Below, one piece after another: positions 15,606-22,798 of a stretch of 22,798 nucleotides of DNA; position 1 is the first letter of the stretch; every line of letters begins with the position of its first letter. A model generated the notes under the pieces. It searched no databases, was not told the origin of the DNA, and saw nothing but the letters and a program-made list of their open reading frames with translations. The stretch is taken from positions 1 to 22,798 of the forward strand of contig CAUUCL010000017.1 of NCBI GenBank assembly GCA_963543845.1, written 5' to 3'. The position numbers and the translations under genes are program-made. The DNA comes from CAUTNH01 sp963543845 (GTDB lineage Bacteria; Bacillota_I; Bacilli_A; Acholeplasmatales; Acholeplasmataceae).

Positions 15606-15618
15606 AAATTATCTAGAA

Positions 15619-16458
15619 TTATTTTTCTTCTTCAGTTTTTTCTTCTGTAGTTTCTTCTTTTTCTTCTAGCTCAGCTTTGTCTTCGAAATCTTCTTGTACA
15701 CCTTCTTGAAGGTCTTTTTCTTGTTGTTTTTCAGCTTTAGCTACTTGGATTTTCTTAACGATTGCCATAATAGCAGGAACTAAAATTGCGATAACTAGAA
15801 TAACGATTGCAGCGATAGTTGTGCCAGACATTTTTTTATTTTTATCAGCTTTTGGTGCTTCAAATGTTACACCAAGTTTAATCTCTTTTCCATCTTCTCC
15901 AACAGTAAATGTATATTTACCATCAGCATCTTTTTGAATTTCATTACCATTAACTGTAACTTTAACAACATTCTTGTCTTTTGGAACTGATTCAGGTTTA
16001 ATAGTAAACTTAACTATTTCACCTTCTTGATACTCTTTACCAAATTCAACATTATTTTCAAATACAAATTTATCTTTATGCGCTTCATCTGCAAAAGTTA
16101 ATTTTGATTTTGCTTTATCTTTTAACTCTACTGATAATGTAATATCCTTTTTTTCAACTGTTACTGTATATTTACCATTTTTATCAGCTTTTAACTCAGT
16201 TGTATCATTTAATACCTTATCAAGTTTTTTCTCTTTAGGGAATTTATCTTTTTTAATTGTAAAAGTAACCTTTGTTCCTTCTTCAAGTTCGGCTCCATCT
16301 TTATGATTTTTATCTTCGAACTCAATATATTCTTTCGAACCATCTTTAACATTTAATTTATGTTTATCAGCTGCATTAACTCTAGTAAATGCTACTGAAA
16401 ATAATCCTACAACAAGTAACAAAATAAAACTTAATATTAATGATTTTGTTTTTTTCAT
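15619..16458 (-). CDS. Single-pass surface protein with two similar extracellular domains and acidic cytoplasmic tail
   Basis: 279 residues from ATG 16458 (MKKTKSLILSF), with GGAGG 11 bases upstream; an earlier in-frame ATG at 16476 overlaps that ribosome site and is rejected. A signal peptide ends near residue 29 (RVNA-ADKHK). Two related units follow, about 35-113 and 119-199, each with an HKD-type turn, an EG-x-[KI]-V-x-FTIK strand, a VPK/FPK turn, and DGKYTxTV. A membrane segment at about 212-234 (TTIAAIVILVIAILVPAIMA) is followed by a basic stop and a Glu-rich tail of ~40 residues. No LPXTG. A consensus promoter, a good ribosome site and a very strong terminator suggest abundance. Family not recognised; a role in the envelope is an inference. 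Confidence 0.75.
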   Translation of the reverse strand: MKKTKSLILSFILLLVVGLFSVAFTRVNAADKHKLNVKDGSKEYIEFEDKNHKDGAELEEGTKVTFTIKKDKFPKEKKLDKVLNDTTELKADKNGKYTVTVEKKDITLSVELKDKAKSKLTFADEAHKDKFVFENNVEFGKEYQEGEIVKFTIKPESVPKDKNVVKVTVNGNEIQKDADGKYTFTVGEDGKEIKLGVTFEAPKADKNKKMSGTTIAAIVILVIAILVPAIMAIVKKIQVAKAEKQQEKDLQEGVQEDFEDKAELEEKEETTEEKTEEEK

Positions 16459-16497
16459 TTTAATTATATCCTCCATTTTTTATTTTTCATTTTATAA

Positions 16498-16526
16498 ATT
16501 ATATCAATTTTAAATATTTTTTTCAA
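16498..16526 (-). promoter_or_regulatory. Strong promoter of the surface-protein gene
   Basis: Minus-strand TTGAAA (16521-16526), 17-bp spacer, TATAAT (16498-16503) with an extended TGA; transcript start about 30 bp before the ribosome site. Confidence 0.8.
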
Positions 16527-16538
16527 ATCATAATGCTT

Positions 16539-17294
16539 TTAAAAGCATTTAGCCATATTTAAATATGAATCTGCATCAAGAGATGCTCCACCAACTAATA
16601 CACCATCGATATCTGATTGATCTAGAAAATCTTTTAAATTACTTGCTTTAACAGAACCGCCATATAATATTCTAATTTGGTTTGATTCTTTTTGTGAGTA
16701 TAAATCCTTCACACAATTTCTTATTGCAAGAATTGTCTCATTAGCTTTACTTGGCTCAGCAACTTTACCAGTTCCTATTGCCCAAATTGGCTCGTAGGCA
16801 ATTATTATTTTATGAATATCTTCTGCTTTTATATTCATTAAAGCAATTTTAATTTGCTTTTCTAAGTGCTGTTTAGTTTTTCCTGAATCAAATATTTTAC
16901 TATCTTCACCAACACAAACTACAGGAATAAGATTATGCTCTAACGCTTTTTTTACTTTTAAATTAACATCGCCATCTTTTTCATTGAAGTATTCTCTTCT
17001 TTCGCTATGTCCTATTAGAATATAGCTTACACCAATGTTTGTAAGCATTGATGCTGATATTTCTCCTGTATACGCTCCGCTTTCAAGATAGTGCATATTT
17101 TGAGCACCAATTCTTAGATTTTCTTGCCTTTTAACAAGTGTTTTTAAATATATGCTTGGTGCAAATATTACGCTTTCATACTGATTATCAGGATTAACAA
17201 GGTTATTAACTTTATAAATAAAATCTAAAGCCTCATCTCTTGTTTTATTCATTTTCCAATTAGCAGCAAAAACTTTAACTCTATTATTTGACAT
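16539..17294 (-). CDS. tpiA: Triosephosphate isomerase
   Basis: 251 residues, standard length. It interconverts dihydroxyacetone phosphate and glyceraldehyde 3-phosphate in glycolysis. Catalytic residues seen: Lys14 in ANWKMN, His96 in IGHSERREYF and Glu168 in AYEPIWAIGTGK; the phosphate-binding YGGSVKASN and DGVLVGGASL follow. The start overlaps the HPr-like stop by one base (TAATG) with GGAGAT upstream, so translation is coupled. Last gene of the pgk-HPr-like-tpiA operon; no clear terminator follows. Confidence 0.98.
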   Translation of the reverse strand: MSNNRVKVFAANWKMNKTRDEALDFIYKVNNLVNPDNQYESVIFAPSIYLKTLVKRQENLRIGAQNMHYLESGAYTGEISASMLTNIGVSYILIGHSERREYFNEKDGDVNLKVKKALEHNLIPVVCVGEDSKIFDSGKTKQHLEKQIKIALMNIKAEDIHKIIIAYEPIWAIGTGKVAEPSKANETILAIRNCVKDLYSQKESNQIRILYGGSVKASNLKDFLDQSDIDGVLVGGASLDADSYLNMAKCF

Positions 17295-17566
17295 TATTTT
17301 TTATCTCCTACTAATTCTTCAATTTCTTTAATAACTTGTTCGGTCTCATCTTTTGCTCCACAAGCAACAAGTCTTACATTCTCGCCATATGGAACGGCTA
17401 AACTCATAAGTCCTAGAATAGACTTTAAATCAATTGTTTTATTTTTATAATATAAAATAACATCAACAGAATACTTTGATGCTGCTTGCACAATCTTTGA
17501 TGCAAGCTCAGCATGTATTCCATTAGTAGATTTTATAATTATTTCTTTTTCTGTTTGTGTTTTCAT
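17294..17566 (-). CDS. Atypical HPr-like protein inside the glycolytic operon
   Basis: 90 residues, the size of HPr. HPr carries phosphate from Enzyme I to PTS permeases through a His in the motif GIHARPA, and in Bacillota is phosphorylated on a Ser by HPr kinase to act as CcpA corepressor. Here His18 is kept in NGIHAELAS, but the invariant Arg-Pro after it is Glu20-Leu21. The regulatory Ser site is intact at Ser49 in IDLKSILGLMSLAV. This suggests lost or altered PTS transfer with Ser-based regulation kept, in the sense of Bacillus Crh (which instead lost the His). It sits one base after pgk and overlaps tpiA, so its level follows glycolysis. It could be the cell's only HPr or a second paralog. 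Confidence 0.82.
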   Translation of the reverse strand: MKTQTEKEIIIKSTNGIHAELASKIVQAASKYSVDVILYYKNKTIDLKSILGLMSLAVPYGENVRLVACGAKDETEQVIKEIEELVGDKK

Positions 17567-17567
17567 A

Positions 17568-18758
17568 TTATTTATTTTTAATACAAGCCACGCCTGGAAG
17601 CTCGGTTCCTTCTAAAAATTCTAAAGATGCTCCACCACCAGTTGAAATGTGAGAAAATCTTTTATCAAGACCAAACTTAGAAACTGCTGCCGCTGAATCT
17701 CCACCACCAACAATAGTTATCTTATCTTTAGTTTGAGCAAGAGCAATTGCTATTTTCTTTGTTCCCATTTCAAATGTTTTAAACTCAAATACTCCAAGTG
17801 GACCATTCCAGAAAATTGTTTTTGCTCCACGAATATATGTTATAAATTTTTTCATTGATTTAGGTCCAATGTCAAGTCCCATTTCGTTATCTGGAATATC
17901 TTTGTATGTTCTTTTAGCCTTTGGAGTGTCTTTTTTAAACTCTTGACCTGTTATGATATCCTCGCCAAATACAAGTTTATCTTTTCCAAGCTCCAAAAGT
18001 TCTTTAGCAAGTTCAATCTTATCATCTTCGCAAATTGATTTTCCAACGCTATAACCTTGGGCCTTAAAAAATGTATAGGCCATTCCACCACCTATAATAA
18101 TAGAATCTGCAATCTTAATTAAATTCTTAATAACTGCAATCTTATCAGATACCTTAGCTCCACCTAAAATAGCAACAAAAGGTCTTTTAGGATTTTCAAG
18201 CATTTGACCTAGGAATTTAATTTCTTTCTCAATTAAAAATCCTGCATACGCTCCGCCAAGATTAGAGGCAATACCAACATTTGATGCATGGGCTCTATGA
18301 GCAGTTCCGAATGCATCATTAATAAATACCTCACCTAATGATGCCCAGTATTTTCCAAGTTCGGGATTATTTTTAGATTCTTTCTTTCCGTCTAAATCTT
18401 CAAATCTTGTGTTTTCCATCATTAGAACCTCGCCATTTTGCAACTTGTTTATTCCCTCTTCAAGCTCGGCTCCTCTTGTTTTATTTATAAAAACTACCTT
18501 TCTACCAAGTAAATCACTTAATCTTGTAGCAACTGGAGCAAGGGTATTTTTTACAAGATCAGATTCTTCCTTAACTCTACCAAGGTGAGATAAAAGTATA
18601 ACTTTTGCTCCCTCTTTAATTGCATACTCAATAGTTGGTAGCGCCGCTTTAATTCTTGTATCATCTGTTATATTTCCCTCACTAATAGGAACATTAAAAT
18701 CAACTCTAATTAAAACTTTTTTACCATTTAGTTCTACATCTTTAATTGTTTGCTTCAT
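17568..18758 (-). CDS. pgk: Phosphoglycerate kinase
   Basis: 396 residues, full length. It makes ATP from 1,3-bisphosphoglycerate in glycolysis. Seen: VLIRVDFNVPISEGNITDDT, LLSHLGRVKE, MMENTRFEDLDGKKESKNNP, FINDAFGTAHRAHAS, ILGGAKVSDKI, WNGPLGVFE and the C-terminal GGGDSAAAVSKFG plus HISTGGGASLEFLEG. GGGGTG precedes the ATG; promoter at 18787-18795. It leads the pgk-HPr-like-tpiA operon; gap is not part of it. Confidence 0.98.
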   Translation of the reverse strand: MKQTIKDVELNGKKVLIRVDFNVPISEGNITDDTRIKAALPTIEYAIKEGAKVILLSHLGRVKEESDLVKNTLAPVATRLSDLLGRKVVFINKTRGAELEEGINKLQNGEVLMMENTRFEDLDGKKESKNNPELGKYWASLGEVFINDAFGTAHRAHASNVGIASNLGGAYAGFLIEKEIKFLGQMLENPKRPFVAILGGAKVSDKIAVIKNLIKIADSIIIGGGMAYTFFKAQGYSVGKSICEDDKIELAKELLELGKDKLVFGEDIITGQEFKKDTPKAKRTYKDIPDNEMGLDIGPKSMKKFITYIRGAKTIFWNGPLGVFEFKTFEMGTKKIAIALAQTKDKITIVGGGDSAAAVSKFGLDKRFSHISTGGGASLEFLEGTELPGVACIKNK

Positions 18759-18786
18759 CTAGAACACCCCTTTTAATATCATATAT

Positions 18787-18795
18787 ATTATAGCA
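18787..18795 (-). promoter_or_regulatory. pgk operon promoter (extended -10)
   Basis: Minus-strand TGCTATAAT 28 bp before the pgk ATG, with no good -35. No CcpA-type cre palindrome is obvious around it. Confidence 0.65.
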
Positions 18796-18828
18796 CAGTT
18801 ATTTTATTTTACTTTTTACCCATTGCTT

Positions 18829-19341
18829 TTATTCATCTTTTTCATCATTATTTGAATTATTGCTCATTCTATCTTGAAATTTTTTAAACTTATCAGTTTT
18901 ATAACTTGCAGTAACATATGTAACCTCTACACTGTTTGGCTTTTGAAACTCAGCCTCTGTCATATTACTGCCTGCTTCTTTTTTAATAGTTGTATTTTTC
19001 AAGTATTTTTTAATATATATAATGTTTGCAACTATATAAACTGGAATTATTAAAAGTCCAAAACTATATAAAATAATCAAAGTTACATCATTTGCTTGTT
19101 TAGATTTTCTTATATAAGATATTGTATTTACAAGCAATATAACTCTAAAAATGATAACTGGGAAAAATGGTATCAAAATATAATATACTGAAAAATCATT
19201 TTTAATTCTAGAATCCCTTAAATCCATTAAAAAATACATAAATGCAAAAAGCATAGCAAATGCAGCTATTTCAAAAAAAACACTGACAAAAGCTAATATC
19301 GTTTTAAAAATTAGTTTCTTTTTCTCAATATATTTATTCAT
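18829..19341 (-). CDS. Small membrane protein of unknown function downstream of gltX
   Basis: 170 residues. Three clear hydrophobic segments: about 11-40 (FKTILAFVSVFFEIAAFAML), 50-72 (YYILIPFFPVIIFRVILLV) and 86-108 (TLIILYSFGLLIIPVYIV), then a hydrophilic ~60-residue tail with Asn/Asp/Glu/Lys at the end, probably cytoplasmic. No family recognised. The ATG overlaps the gltX stop by 8 bp, and AGGAGA lies inside gltX, so it is co-translated with gltX. It ends shortly before the pgk promoter. Confidence 0.7.
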   Translation of the reverse strand: MNKYIEKKKLIFKTILAFVSVFFEIAAFAMLFAFMYFLMDLRDSRIKNDFSVYYILIPFFPVIIFRVILLVNTISYIRKSKQANDVTLIILYSFGLLIIPVYIVANIIYIKKYLKNTTIKKEAGSNMTEAEFQKPNSVEVTYVTASYKTDKFKKFQDRMSNNSNNDEKDE

Positions 19342-20998
19342 TCTTTTCTCCTATAATCATTTTTAATCTTTTGGTTAATCTTTCTTCACCCATTATTTTT
19401 TGGATATGATAAAAATTAGGAGTTGATTCTTTTCCAGAAAGTGCAACTCTTAATATTCTTGCACAATCAGAAATCATTCCTTTAAATTTATCAGGATTTT
19501 CTTTATATTCTTTTTTATTAAGAGCATACCCAAATTTAGTTGCTATTTTCTTTAAATTTTCAAACCACTCAGATTCATCTAGGTTATAGACATTATTGTT
19601 TTTTATATACTCTTTTATTAGATTAAAATTTTCAGGATTTTCCTTAACTTCACTATATACTTGATTTTCTTTAATACTATTTAAAAAAATCTCATCATCC
19701 ATAAATCCTATTAAAGGAATTATCTCAGAAAAATTAGCATAATCTTTTCTTGGTTTAATACCGCCACGTTCAATTGAGATGATTTTCTCAAAATATGTTT
19801 TATCTTTATTTATAAAGTTAAATAAACTAGGAGAATACTCTTTAGCATATTGACTGCATTCTTTCACAAAGTCTTTTGCAGATAATTGACCTAGATACTC
19901 TCTTGCAAAATAATTAACTTTTTCAATATCAAAAAGTGCCCCATCAAGACTCATTTTAGAAAATGTTAGTTCAAAATCAAATATCGACTTATCAGGATTT
20001 TTTATTCTCCACTCTTCAAAATTAGAATTAGCAATCGTTAAAAGATATTCTAAAAAAGGATATGCTGGATAGCCTTTTTCTAAAAAATATGATACTGCTG
20101 CTTCTGGATCTTTTCTTTTTGAAAGTTTTCTTCTTTGTCCATTATCCGTTTTCATAATAACAGGTAAATGAGCATATTCTGGTCTTTTAAAACCCACACT
20201 ATCAAATAATTGCAAGTGAATAGGAAGACTAGAAAGCCATTCTTCTCCTCTTGTAATATGTGTTGTTCTCATAAAATGATCATCTACTAAATGGGCAAAG
20301 TGATATGTTGGAAGACCATCTTTTTTCATAATTACGATATCTTGAATATTTTCAGGAAGCTCTAAATCTCCTCTTATTAAATCATGGCATATCACCTTGT
20401 TTTCTTCTTTACCAGGTGATTTAAATCTTATAACATATTCCATATTATTCTTAATTTTACCAATTGCATCATCTACAGATAAGAATCTATCTCTTGCATA
20501 ATTTCCATAATAGCCTGGATTAATTTTATTTTTTTCTTGTTCTTTTCTTAAATTATCTAATTCACTAACCGTAAAAAAACAAGGGTATGCTAGATCTTTA
20601 ATAATTAACTCTTTAATTACAGCATCATATATCTCTTTTCTTAGACTTTGCACATATGGAGAATATATTCCATCTTTTAAAAATGATTCATTAGGAATAA
20701 TCCCAAACTTTTCAAGCTCAGTTAAAAGTACATCTCCGCTTCCTTTTATCTCTCTTTTAGTGTCTGTATCTTCTAATCTACAATAAAAAACACCTTTTGA
20801 TTGAACTGCTAAACGCCATGAAATAAGGCATGCAAAAAGACTACCTGTATGCAAAAATCCTGTTGGCGATGGTGCAAATCTTGTAACCATCGCATCTTTT
20901 GAAAGTTTTCTTAATGGGTATTTTTTTTCAATATCTGCTATTTTTAATTTAGTATTCGGAAATATTAAATTTGCTAAATCTTCTCTTGTATAACTCAT
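19334..20998 (-). CDS. gltX: Glutamyl-tRNA synthetase (long clostridial-type form)
   Basis: 554 residues, longer than the ~480 common in bacteria but like the long GluRS of many Clostridia, with an N-terminal extension of about 38 residues (LANLIFPNTKLKIADIEKKY). Class I motifs: FAPSPTGFLHTGSLFA with H50-TGS, RLEDTDTKREIKGS, and KLSKR (291-295). LPTYHFAHLVDDHFM and HITRGEEWLSSLP are also family-typical. It charges tRNA-Glu; in bacteria lacking GlnRS it also mischarges tRNA-Gln, which cannot be judged here. The start overlaps the preceding stop (ATGA) with AAGGAA upstream. Confidence 0.95.
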   Translation of the reverse strand: MSYTREDLANLIFPNTKLKIADIEKKYPLRKLSKDAMVTRFAPSPTGFLHTGSLFACLISWRLAVQSKGVFYCRLEDTDTKREIKGSGDVLLTELEKFGIIPNESFLKDGIYSPYVQSLRKEIYDAVIKELIIKDLAYPCFFTVSELDNLRKEQEKNKINPGYYGNYARDRFLSVDDAIGKIKNNMEYVIRFKSPGKEENKVICHDLIRGDLELPENIQDIVIMKKDGLPTYHFAHLVDDHFMRTTHITRGEEWLSSLPIHLQLFDSVGFKRPEYAHLPVIMKTDNGQRRKLSKRKDPEAAVSYFLEKGYPAYPFLEYLLTIANSNFEEWRIKNPDKSIFDFELTFSKMSLDGALFDIEKVNYFAREYLGQLSAKDFVKECSQYAKEYSPSLFNFINKDKTYFEKIISIERGGIKPRKDYANFSEIIPLIGFMDDEIFLNSIKENQVYSEVKENPENFNLIKEYIKNNNVYNLDESEWFENLKKIATKFGYALNKKEYKENPDKFKGMISDCARILRVALSGKESTPNFYHIQKIMGEERLTKRLKMIIGEKNE

Positions 20999-21450
20999 AA
21001 ATTTCCTTCTTTACTAATATTTTCCTTTTCGTGCTTTTGACTAAGTTTATTTATTTTCTCATCTTTTTCTTTTATTACATTCATAAAGTATTCTTCTAAC
21101 TTTTTAATGTCGTTTTTCATTTCATTATTTTCAGTAGCATATTTTTTTTCTAGCTCGTCAAATTTATTTTTATAAATATCATAGATGTTACTGTTTTTAT
21201 TTTTTCTATACTGAATATAATAAATTGTTAAATAAACAACCTGAATAATCGCAAGCGCACCATTTATCGCATAAACGGGTATTGACTGAATAAGTATTCC
21301 ATAGGTTGCAAATATTACACATCCAAAAAAATTTATACTTCTAATTATAGGTGCTTTTTTAGGAATAAAACTAACCATTATAAAAATACCTGCAAAAATA
21401 CCTATAAGTTCAATGTTATTCCATTTATACGCTAAAATATTTAACAACAT
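20995..21450 (-). CDS. YgjV-like membrane protein with coiled-coil tail
   Basis: 151 residues. Residues about 14-78 hold three short membrane segments with the pattern IELIGIFAGIFIMVSFIPKK, RSINFFGCVIFATYGILIQS, IPVYAINGALAIIQVVYL, matching the YgjV / small PQ-loop-like inner membrane family of unknown function. The last ~60 residues are a charged Glu/Lys heptad-like helix, probably a cytoplasmic coiled coil, not part of the usual YgjV unit. GGAGAG precedes the ATG; promoter at 21473-21481. First gene of the operon with gltX. Confidence 0.72.
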   Translation of the reverse strand: MLLNILAYKWNNIELIGIFAGIFIMVSFIPKKAPIIRSINFFGCVIFATYGILIQSIPVYAINGALAIIQVVYLTIYYIQYRKNKNSNIYDIYKNKFDELEKKYATENNEMKNDIKKLEEYFMNVIKEKDEKINKLSQKHEKENISKEGNL

Positions 21451-21472
21451 TTTATCTCTCCTTTTATATATT

Positions 21473-21481
21473 ATTATAACA
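21473..21481 (-). promoter_or_regulatory. Promoter of the YgjV-like/gltX operon (extended -10)
   Basis: Minus-strand TGTTATAAT 23 bp before the ATG at 21450; no good -35. Confidence 0.55.
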
Positions 21482-21622
21482 AGATAGCAGATAATTAACT
21501 TAATATAATATATAATCTGTGCTTTAATAATGTAATTAGCATACTTAAATGTTATTTATAATATTTTATATCTACTTATAAAAGTTGTATCATATATATG
21601 TAAGATAAAGGAGGTATTTCAT

Positions 21623-22429
21623 ATGAAAGGCAAACAAAGAGAAAATTATGGCAGCTGGATGCCAGCTTGGATTTTGGTATTAGCAATTATTTTTAATTTA
21701 TTATTTTTAGGGCATGCTATCTTTTTTGCATTAGCCAATACGATTATAACGAATTTTATAGTTAGAATTTCACTAATGGGAGTATTTTTAGCTCTTCTTG
21801 GAATATTTTCAATTTTACTTATCCAAGTAACTGTTATGAGAATTGAGTTTAGATATGATATAAACAAAGATACTATCGCAACAAGAATTATTGAAGGATT
21901 ATCTGATTATATAAAATTAGATAATGGAAAAACTTTACTTGATGTTGGATGCGGAGCTGGTGCTCTTTCAATATCGTGTGCTAGAAAAAATCCAAATGCT
22001 AAAATCACAAGTATTGACAGATGGGGCAAAGAATATCCTTTTTACAGCAAGGAAAGATGCGAAATAAACGCTAGATGCAATAATTTAAATAACATTACCT
22101 TTTTGAAAGGGGATGCCACAAAGCTTGATTTTCCTGATGAGAAATTCGATGCTGTTATAAGTAATTTTGTATATCATAATATACCAGGTGATAAAAAAAA
22201 TCATATTCTTGAAACCTTGCGAACTCTTAAAAAAGGTGGAACTTTTGTTATTCATGATATTTACTACAAGGGTATTTATGGCGACATAAAAAAATTTGCA
22301 GATAAATTAAAAGAAATGGGATATGAAAAAGTTGAGTTAATTGATACTGATAATGGTAAATTTTTCAAAAGATGTACTGCTAGATTTTTATTTATTAGAA
22401 ATAGCAAAATATTATATGGAATAAAATAA
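21623..22429 (+). CDS. Membrane-anchored class I SAM-dependent methyltransferase
   Basis: 268 residues. Two membrane segments (about 14-40 and 44-72) are followed by a linker (RIEFRYDINKDTIATRIIEG) and a Rossmann methyltransferase domain: motif I TLLDVGCGAGALSIS (104-118), acidic ITSIDRWG with Asp132, FLKGDATKLDFPDEKFDAVI, and ISNFVYHNIPGDKK, with a C-terminal IHDIYYKG. The active site would face the cytoplasm next to the membrane, suggesting a lipid or membrane-bound substrate (inference); substrate unknown. Ribosome site AAAGGAGG. Operon with the tautomerase 18 bp downstream, divergent from the gltX operon. Confidence 0.83.
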   Translation: MKGKQRENYGSWMPAWILVLAIIFNLLFLGHAIFFALANTIITNFIVRISLMGVFLALLGIFSILLIQVTVMRIEFRYDINKDTIATRIIEGLSDYIKLDNGKTLLDVGCGAGALSISCARKNPNAKITSIDRWGKEYPFYSKERCEINARCNNLNNITFLKGDATKLDFPDEKFDAVISNFVYHNIPGDKKNHILETLRTLKKGGTFVIHDIYYKGIYGDIKKFADKLKEMGYEKVELIDTDNGKFFKRCTARFLFIRNSKILYGIK

Positions 22430-22447
22430 TTTATTAAAGGAGATAAT

Positions 22448-22684
22448 ATGCCACATATAACTATTAAACTAATTGGTAATCCTACAAAAGAAGAAAAAGA
22501 AAGAGTATCCGAAAGGATTTCTAAAATTATTGAGGATGAACTTGGTAAACCTAGAAAGTATATATCTGTTGCAATTGAAGGTGTGGAATTTTCAGAATGG
22601 GAAAATATATACAATACTGAAATAAAAGATAATAAAAATATAACTTTAAAACCAAAATACACTAATCCTAAAACATTTGAATAA
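22448..22684 (+). CDS. 4-oxalocrotonate tautomerase-family protein
   Basis: 78 residues. The start MPHITIKLIG supplies the N-terminal Pro (exposed after Met removal) that is the catalytic base in this superfamily. The chain then follows the beta-alpha-beta unit: NPTKEEKERVSERISKIIED and YISVAIEGVEFSEW, where the family typically has SV-x-IE. Members are small oligomeric keto-enol tautomerases, but the Arg residues of true 4-OT (near 11 and 39) are not clearly placed, so the reaction is unknown. AAAGGAGAT precedes the ATG; a terminator follows. Paired with the methyltransferase. Confidence 0.8.
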   Translation: MPHITIKLIGNPTKEEKERVSERISKIIEDELGKPRKYISVAIEGVEFSEWENIYNTEIKDNKNITLKPKYTNPKTFE

Positions 22685-22690
22685 TAAAAC

Positions 22691-22724
22691 GGCTGTAAGA
22701 AAAAATCTTACGGCCTTTTATTTT
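22691..22724 (+). terminator. Terminator of the methyltransferase-tautomerase operon
   Basis: GGCTGTAAGA-AAAAA-TCTTACGGCC, ten pairs with one G-U, followed by TTTTATTTT, six bases after the tautomerase stop. Confidence 0.85.
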
Positions 22725-22734
22725 AGTACATTAA

Positions 22735-22798
22735 CGTTCCAAATGTCCGATAAAAAACGTTCCAAATGTCCGATAAAAAACGTTCCAAATGTCCGATA
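22735..22798. repeat. Perfect 23-bp direct tandem repeat, cut by the window end
   Basis: Three copies, beginning at 22735, 22758 and 22781, with no differences in the part visible. Each holds CGTTCCAAATGTCCGAT followed by six A. There is no spacer between copies. It begins about 10 bp after the terminator and continues past the edge, so total copy number is unknown. Confidence 0.9.

Noticed and set aside
16459..16476. Upstream ATG (MEDIIK) as start of the surface protein
   Set aside because: That ATG overlaps the GGAGG site and has no site of its own; the later ATG begins a proper signal peptide.
16532..16549. Terminator after tpiA
   Set aside because: AATGCTTTTAAAAGCATT is a perfect palindrome over the stop codon, but no T tract follows on the minus strand.
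22276..22662. Minus-strand 128-codon frame
   Set aside because: Antisense to the methyltransferase end and tautomerase, both well supported by motifs and ribosome sites.
22735..22798. CRISPR array
   Set aside because: Copies touch each other with no unique spacers, and the unit is only 23 bp.
1..22798. Mycoplasma-type code (TGA = Trp)
   Set aside because: TGA ends tyrS, rimM, surface protein copy 2 and others at conserved positions, and Trp codons checked are TGG.

Overview
The window is A+T-rich, compact, and uses the standard genetic code: TGA ends several genes and Trp is TGG. Gene families, AGGAGG-type ribosome binding sites and TTGACA-17-TATAAT promoters point to a low-GC Gram-positive bacterium (Bacillota), perhaps an Erysipelotrichales-like or RF39/mollicute-related gut Bacilli lineage. 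The lineage is an inference; no rRNA is present. Housekeeping genes fill most of the window, and less conserved genes lie at both ends.

Left part (1-5100), mostly minus strand: a cut-off lipoprotein with an alpha/beta-hydrolase signature but Gly at the nucleophile position; two tandem paralogous secreted proteins with a C-terminal InlB-B/Flg_new-type repeat, separated by a decayed gene fragment; a candidate small transcript with its own promoter, 15-codon ORF and terminator; and an AlbA_2/Schlafen-type ATP-binding regulator whose promoter is built into inverted-repeat operators.

Core (5100-14670): two minus-strand clusters. One is a CcpA-like LacI regulator, tyrS, tatD and pncC. The other is the classic rpsP-khpA-rimM-trmD-rplS ribosome and tRNA maturation operon. 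Next come a YlbG-like gene and an RsuA-family pseudouridine synthase. Peptide deformylase lies divergently on the plus strand. It converges on thiI plus a translationally coupled TIM-barrel-like protein of unknown function.

14670-18800: rpsD stands alone on the plus strand behind a structured 5' leader that probably mediates S4 autoregulation. A monocistronic single-pass surface protein with two similar extracellular domains follows on the minus strand. Then comes a tight glycolytic operon, pgk-HPr-like-tpiA. The HPr-like protein keeps the phosphorylatable His and regulatory Ser but has lost the Arg-Pro after the His. With the CcpA-like regulator at 7.6-8.6 kb it suggests a carbon-control link, although HPr kinase and PTS enzymes are not in view.

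18800-end: a minus-strand operon of a YgjV-like membrane protein, gltX (long clostridial-type form) and a small membrane protein. A divergent plus-strand pair follows, a membrane-anchored methyltransferase and a 4-oxalocrotonate-tautomerase-like protein, closed by a terminator. The window ends inside a perfect 23-bp direct tandem repeat. I saw no tRNA, rRNA, CRISPR array or complete insertion sequence.
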